Source: Pseudomonadota bacterium (GTDB lineage Bacteria; Bdellovibrionota; JAFGOL01). Taken from it: DNA of 8,711 bases. Numbering within the stretch: position 1 is the first letter of the stretch; every line of letters begins with the position of its first letter. A program made the translations under genes and the position numbers. Shown in pieces: positions 5,532 through 8,711 of this stretch. The notes under the pieces are model-generated. The model worked only from the letters and a program-made list of their open reading frames with translations. It was not told the origin of the DNA and did not search any database. The stretch lies in contig JAPLFT010000198.1 of assembly GCA_026390535.1 (NCBI GenBank), positions 1 through 8,711 on the forward strand. Direction: 5' to 3'.

Positions 5532-6875
5532 ATGGCTAACCCTTTTAAAGCATACGACGTTAGAGGTATTTACGGCAAGGATGTGAATGAGGAGCTGGCA
5601 TATAAAATAGGCCGTGCCTTTGTTGATTATCTTAAACCCAAAACCGTGGCAGTGGGCATGGATATGAGAAAATCCTCAAAACCCATGCTGGAAATGCTTA
5701 TAAAGGGACTCAGAGAGGCCGGCGCGGATGTAACTAACGTGGGCCTTATAAGCACGGATATGCTCTATTTTGCGTCCATACATCTTGGAACGGACGGTGC
5801 GATACAGATCACAGCGTCTCATAATCCCAAGGAATATAACGGATTGAAATTCACAAGAAAGAACGCTGTACCAATAGGATTGGAGAGCGGACTTTCTGAT
5901 ATAGAAAAAATAGTCAGGGCTGAATCTTTTTCAGCACCTAAAAAGGTCCTTGGTTCATACAAAGAGATCAATATACTGGATGATTTTATAAAGTTCATGC
6001 ACTCTTTTGTTAAGCCGAGCGAATTAAACCCTTTATCCGTAGTTATAGATGCTGGTAACGGCATGGGCGGGATGATACTTCCGGACCTTTTTAAGGGGTC
6101 CCCTCTAAAGATAACGCCTCTGTTCTATGAACTGGACGGGACTTTTCCAAATCACGAGGCTAACCCGCTTGAAGAGAAAAACAGGCTGGACCTGATAGCC
6201 AAGGTAAAAGAAATAGGTGCGGATGTTGGCATAGGTTTGGATGGTGATACGGACAGGGCTTTTTTTGTGGACGGCAAAGGAATTTTTTGCAGCGGTGATT
6301 TTATTCTTGGGCTTATGGCAAAAGAGGTACTTAAAAAACATCCCGGCTGTACTATCGTTTACGATGTAAGATGCTCAAGATATGTAAGAGACACTGTAGA
6401 GAAACTGGGTGGTAAAAGCAGGATGTGGAAGGTAGGGCATGCGTACGCAAAACTTTTTATGAGGGAAATAGGAGCAGAATTCGGCGGAGAAGTCAGCGGG
6501 CATTATTACTACAAGTATAAGGACGCTTATTTTGATTCCGGTAATCTTACCGCTCTTATGTTGTTAAAAGTACTCAGCGACCAAAAAATAAGCCTGCAAA
6601 AAGCAATGGAAGAGACAAAAGGCTACTATATAAGCGGAGAAATAAATTCCACGGTAAAGGATCCCGATGAGAAGATGAAAGAGGTATTGAAAGCTTATAA
6701 AGACAAAGTTGATGATGTTCTCCATATAGATGGTATTAGTCTTATACATAAGGATTGGTGGGCCAACATCAGAAAGAGTAACACCGAACCTCTATTGAGG
6801 CTGAACTGCGAGGCCTATACCAAGGAAAAAATGGAAGAGATAAGGGACCATATACTAAAAATTATAAGATCTTAA
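5532..6875 (+). CDS. manB: Phosphomannomutase/phosphoglucomutase (alpha-D-phosphohexomutase family)
   Basis: Complete 447-residue cytoplasmic enzyme that interconverts hexose 6- and 1-phosphates (mannose and/or glucose) through a phosphoserine intermediate. It supplies GDP-mannose or UDP-glucose pathways for lipopolysaccharide, capsule or storage glycans. All four family signatures are visible in order. The catalytic serine loop is TASHNP (94-99, Ser96). The metal-binding loop is DGDTDR (237-242). The sugar-binding loop is GGEVSGH (318-324). The C-terminal phosphate-binding loop is RKSNTEP (414-420). The GEVSGH loop and the length of about 450 fit ManB/AlgC-type bifunctional PMM/PGM rather than GlmM, whose catalytic loop is normally SASHNP. 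The start ATG has GGAGG ten bases upstream (5517-5521). It is divergent from the cysteine-rich gene, and its stop overlaps the stop of the convergent small exported gene. Whether mannose or glucose is preferred cannot be read from the sequence. Confidence 0.93.
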   Translation: MANPFKAYDVRGIYGKDVNEELAYKIGRAFVDYLKPKTVAVGMDMRKSSKPMLEMLIKGLREAGADVTNVGLISTDMLYFASIHLGTDGAIQITASHNPKEYNGLKFTRKNAVPIGLESGLSDIEKIVRAESFSAPKKVLGSYKEINILDDFIKFMHSFVKPSELNPLSVVIDAGNGMGGMILPDLFKGSPLKITPLFYELDGTFPNHEANPLEEKNRLDLIAKVKEIGADVGIGLDGDTDRAFFVDGKGIFCSGDFILGLMAKEVLKKHPGCTIVYDVRCSRYVRDTVEKLGGKSRMWKVGHAYAKLFMREIGAEFGGEVSGHYYYKYKDAYFDSGNLTALMLLKVLSDQKISLQKAMEETKGYYISGEINSTVKDPDEKMKEVLKAYKDKVDDVLHIDGISLIHKDWWANIRKSNTEPLLRLNCEAYTKEKMEEIRDHILKIIRS

Positions 6876-7111
6876 AAATATTCCATTACGGTAACGTTCT
6901 GTACCTTTCCTGATTTGTCCACAGTCTGGATCTTTTTTGTTTCGATCAACTGATCCTTTGGAGGATTCTCCGTACTCTCCTCTTTAATTGTTTCGGTTTG
7001 CGTTGTAGTAGCATCAGGTTTTTTCTCTTTAACTTTATTCTCTTGAGCAGGAAGGTTCATAGTAAAAAATAAGCTTAAACCTATTATCAGGATCGTTATG
7101 TTGTTTGTCAT
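6872..7111 (-). CDS. Small predicted exported, highly charged protein
   Basis: A 79-residue protein. A hydrophobic stretch at residues 5-18 (ITILIIGLSLFFTM) followed by NLPAQEN suggests a signal peptide cleaved after about Ala22. The mature part is short, rich in Lys, Glu, Thr and Gln, low in hydrophobics and probably disordered, with no cysteines. It ends in SGKVQNVTVMEYF, which is more strand-like. A clear ribosome binding site, GGAGGGG at 7118-7124, sits six bases before the ATG, which supports a real gene. It follows murJ by 34 bases on the same strand, so it is probably its operon partner. Its stop shares the TTAA at 6872-6875 with the stop of the convergent mutase gene. I know no family match. 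A periplasmic or cell-surface location is inferred only from the signal sequence. Confidence 0.7.
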   Translation of the reverse strand: MTNNITILIIGLSLFFTMNLPAQENKVKEKKPDATTTQTETIKEESTENPPKDQLIETKKIQTVDKSGKVQNVTVMEYF

Positions 7112-7145
7112 CTATAACCCCTCCATCACTTAAAAGGATCTTTTA

Positions 7146-8684
7146 TTATGGTTTCTGAACCTCTTTTCTTACCTTCAAAATAAGTGAAAAAGCAATGAAC
7201 ATCAATGTGCCTGTAGCGACGGCAAGTAGAAGGTATAATGCATCATGCAGAAAAACATTTTGCATACTCCAATCTCTTGATATAACTACCAGGTGAGCAC
7301 CAAGAAAAGTCGCTGCGGATATTATCGCCATCTTTATGCCAAACGTCAAACTTACCGGCCTTAATTGCGTATATTTTCTTGAAAAGTATGTGAGCAGAAG
7401 GGTTGCATTTACAAGGCTTGCCGCCGATACCGCAAAAGATATTCCTTTGATACCAAAATGACGAACGGTCGTGAAACAGATTGTTATGTTAACGGCCAAG
7501 GCGATGAGTGAGAATATTGCAGGTCGCAACGAATTCTTCATTGAATAGAAGAGAGGAACCGTTATCCTTATTATCCCTGAGGGGTAGAGAGTCAGCATCA
7601 ACCAGAAAAGAGAGGTTGAGGTACTAACCGTATCCATCCAGTTAAAATGCCCGTGCTTGAACCCTACCTTGACAAGGGGTAGCGATATAGCCATCAAACC
7701 GGCTGTTGCCGGAAGCAAAAACAGCGTGCATATCTTGAACGCATAGGAATAATTGCTTTTCAGTTTTTCTATATCATCACAGCACCGTGACAATATCGGG
7801 AGGATTGCAGTTCCAAGCGCTACAGCGAATATACCTATAGGAAATTGTACGAGTCTGTCCGACCAGAAAAAATGACTTATTGTTCCGGGTCCTACGGTGG
7901 ATGCAAAATATGTATTCATCATTACAGTTATGGGGACAACAGAGATGCTTAACAGCGACGGCATGAAGAGTTTCCATGTCTTTATGAGTTCTTTGACCTC
8001 GAATTTAGTCGTTAGATGAGGCATGAAATCATATTTTTTCAGGTATGGTATGTGTATAAGTACCTGGAGTATTCCGCCGATTATTACAGCGAACGCAATT
8101 GCCTTTACCCTTGGTTCAAACATGTAACTTATATAGGCAAAGAATATCAACGATATGTTAAGAAGTGCGGGATGTATGGAGGACGCAAAAAAATGTCCGA
8201 TAGTATTCAGCGAACCCATACAGAATGCAGTGATTCCTATAAGCAATATGTACGGGAACATTATTCTTGTAAGATTGATTGTCGTTTCCATCTTTCCCGG
8301 TATCTCTACAAAGTCGGGGACCATTAATTTTAATATCTGAGGTGTGATGATTACACCGACGATGGAAACAACTAAAAGTACAACAAGGAAGGCCGTAAAT
8401 ATGGAATTTGATACTCTCTTTGCTTTTTCTCTACCTTCTTTTAGGGCGTCTGTAAGCACGGGAACTACCGCCATGTTCGTAGTTCCTTCAGCCAGGATTC
8501 CCCTTAGAAGGTTCGGTATCCTGAACGCCACTACCCATATATCATTCTCGCTGCTTGTAAAAAAGGCGGCAGCAGAGATATCCCTTATAAGGCCGGTGAT
8601 CCTGCTTATGAATGTGCCACCGCTAAAAACTATCAGCGCTTTTTTTATTGAACTTCTGTCTGACATTAATAATGAGTAAAGCAT
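7146..8684 (-). CDS. murJ: Lipid II flippase MurJ (MviN family, MOP superfamily)
   Basis: Complete 512-residue integral inner-membrane protein, the same size as E. coli MurJ. It translocates undecaprenyl-linked lipid II to the periplasmic side for peptidoglycan synthesis. About 13-14 hydrophobic segments span the whole length. The N-terminal signature is intact: FSGGTFISRITGLIRD (20-35) and VAFRIPNLLR (52-61), followed by LAEGTTNMAVVPVL. These contain the conserved arginines (Arg28, Arg34, Arg55) that correspond to cavity arginines important in E. coli MurJ. Other typical MurJ segments are FFWSDRLVQFPIGIFAVALGTAILP and LYPSGIIRITVPLFYSMKN. ATG 8684 is the first start after an in-frame TAA (8688-8690); ATG 8666 (MSDRSSIKKA) is equally possible and closer to the usual N-terminus. 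Neither has a visible Shine-Dalgarno. The gene for the small exported protein follows 34 bases downstream on the same strand. Confidence 0.96.
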   Translation of the reverse strand: MLYSLLMSDRSSIKKALIVFSGGTFISRITGLIRDISAAAFFTSSENDIWVVAFRIPNLLRGILAEGTTNMAVVPVLTDALKEGREKAKRVSNSIFTAFLVVLLVVSIVGVIITPQILKLMVPDFVEIPGKMETTINLTRIMFPYILLIGITAFCMGSLNTIGHFFASSIHPALLNISLIFFAYISYMFEPRVKAIAFAVIIGGILQVLIHIPYLKKYDFMPHLTTKFEVKELIKTWKLFMPSLLSISVVPITVMMNTYFASTVGPGTISHFFWSDRLVQFPIGIFAVALGTAILPILSRCCDDIEKLKSNYSYAFKICTLFLLPATAGLMAISLPLVKVGFKHGHFNWMDTVSTSTSLFWLMLTLYPSGIIRITVPLFYSMKNSLRPAIFSLIALAVNITICFTTVRHFGIKGISFAVSAASLVNATLLLTYFSRKYTQLRPVSLTFGIKMAIISAATFLGAHLVVISRDWSMQNVFLHDALYLLLAVATGTLMFIAFSLILKVRKEVQKP

Positions 8685-8711
8685 AATTTATCGAATTTAA
8701 CATCGGTTTTT

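Overview
The window looks like a piece of a chromosome from a Gram-negative (diderm), moderately AT-rich bacterium. The evidence for a diderm is the C-terminus of an outer-membrane beta-barrel protein, a MurJ lipid II flippase and two predicted exported proteins. I cannot name the taxon. Gene order resembles neither the enteric nor the Bacillus model, and an uncultured or poorly sampled phylum is possible but only a guess. I see no rRNA, tRNA, CRISPR array, insertion sequence or phage gene, and no gene-free stretch longer than 300 bases.

Layout. 1-313 (+): 3' end of a beta-barrel outer-membrane protein. 331-969 (+): a YrdC/Sua5-fold protein closest to the YciO branch, with a degenerate TsaC active site. 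930-2376 (-): an exported protein with two tandem retropepsin-like lobes whose catalytic motifs are both eroded; its 5' part, including the signal-peptide-like start, is in another frame, so the gene is interrupted by an apparent one-base insertion near 2122-2165. 2414-4792 (+): complete LonA protease, divergent from the preceding gene with only 37 bases between the starts. 4811-5029: an intergenic element that folds end to end into one long rod with wobble-rich outer stems and stacked tandem G.A modules, a candidate structured RNA. 5033-5371 (-): small cysteine-rich metal-binding protein with a good sigma70-type promoter. 5532-6875 (+): phosphomannomutase/phosphoglucomutase. 6872-7111 (-): small exported charged protein, 34 bases downstream of 7146-8684 (-): murJ. 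The last two probably form an operon.

Functionally the window mixes envelope biogenesis (MurJ; the hexose phosphate mutase feeding sugar-nucleotide synthesis; the barrel and exported proteins) with protein quality control (Lon). The two places most worth follow-up are the rod-like RNA candidate downstream of lon and the frameshifted pseudo-aspartic-protease gene.
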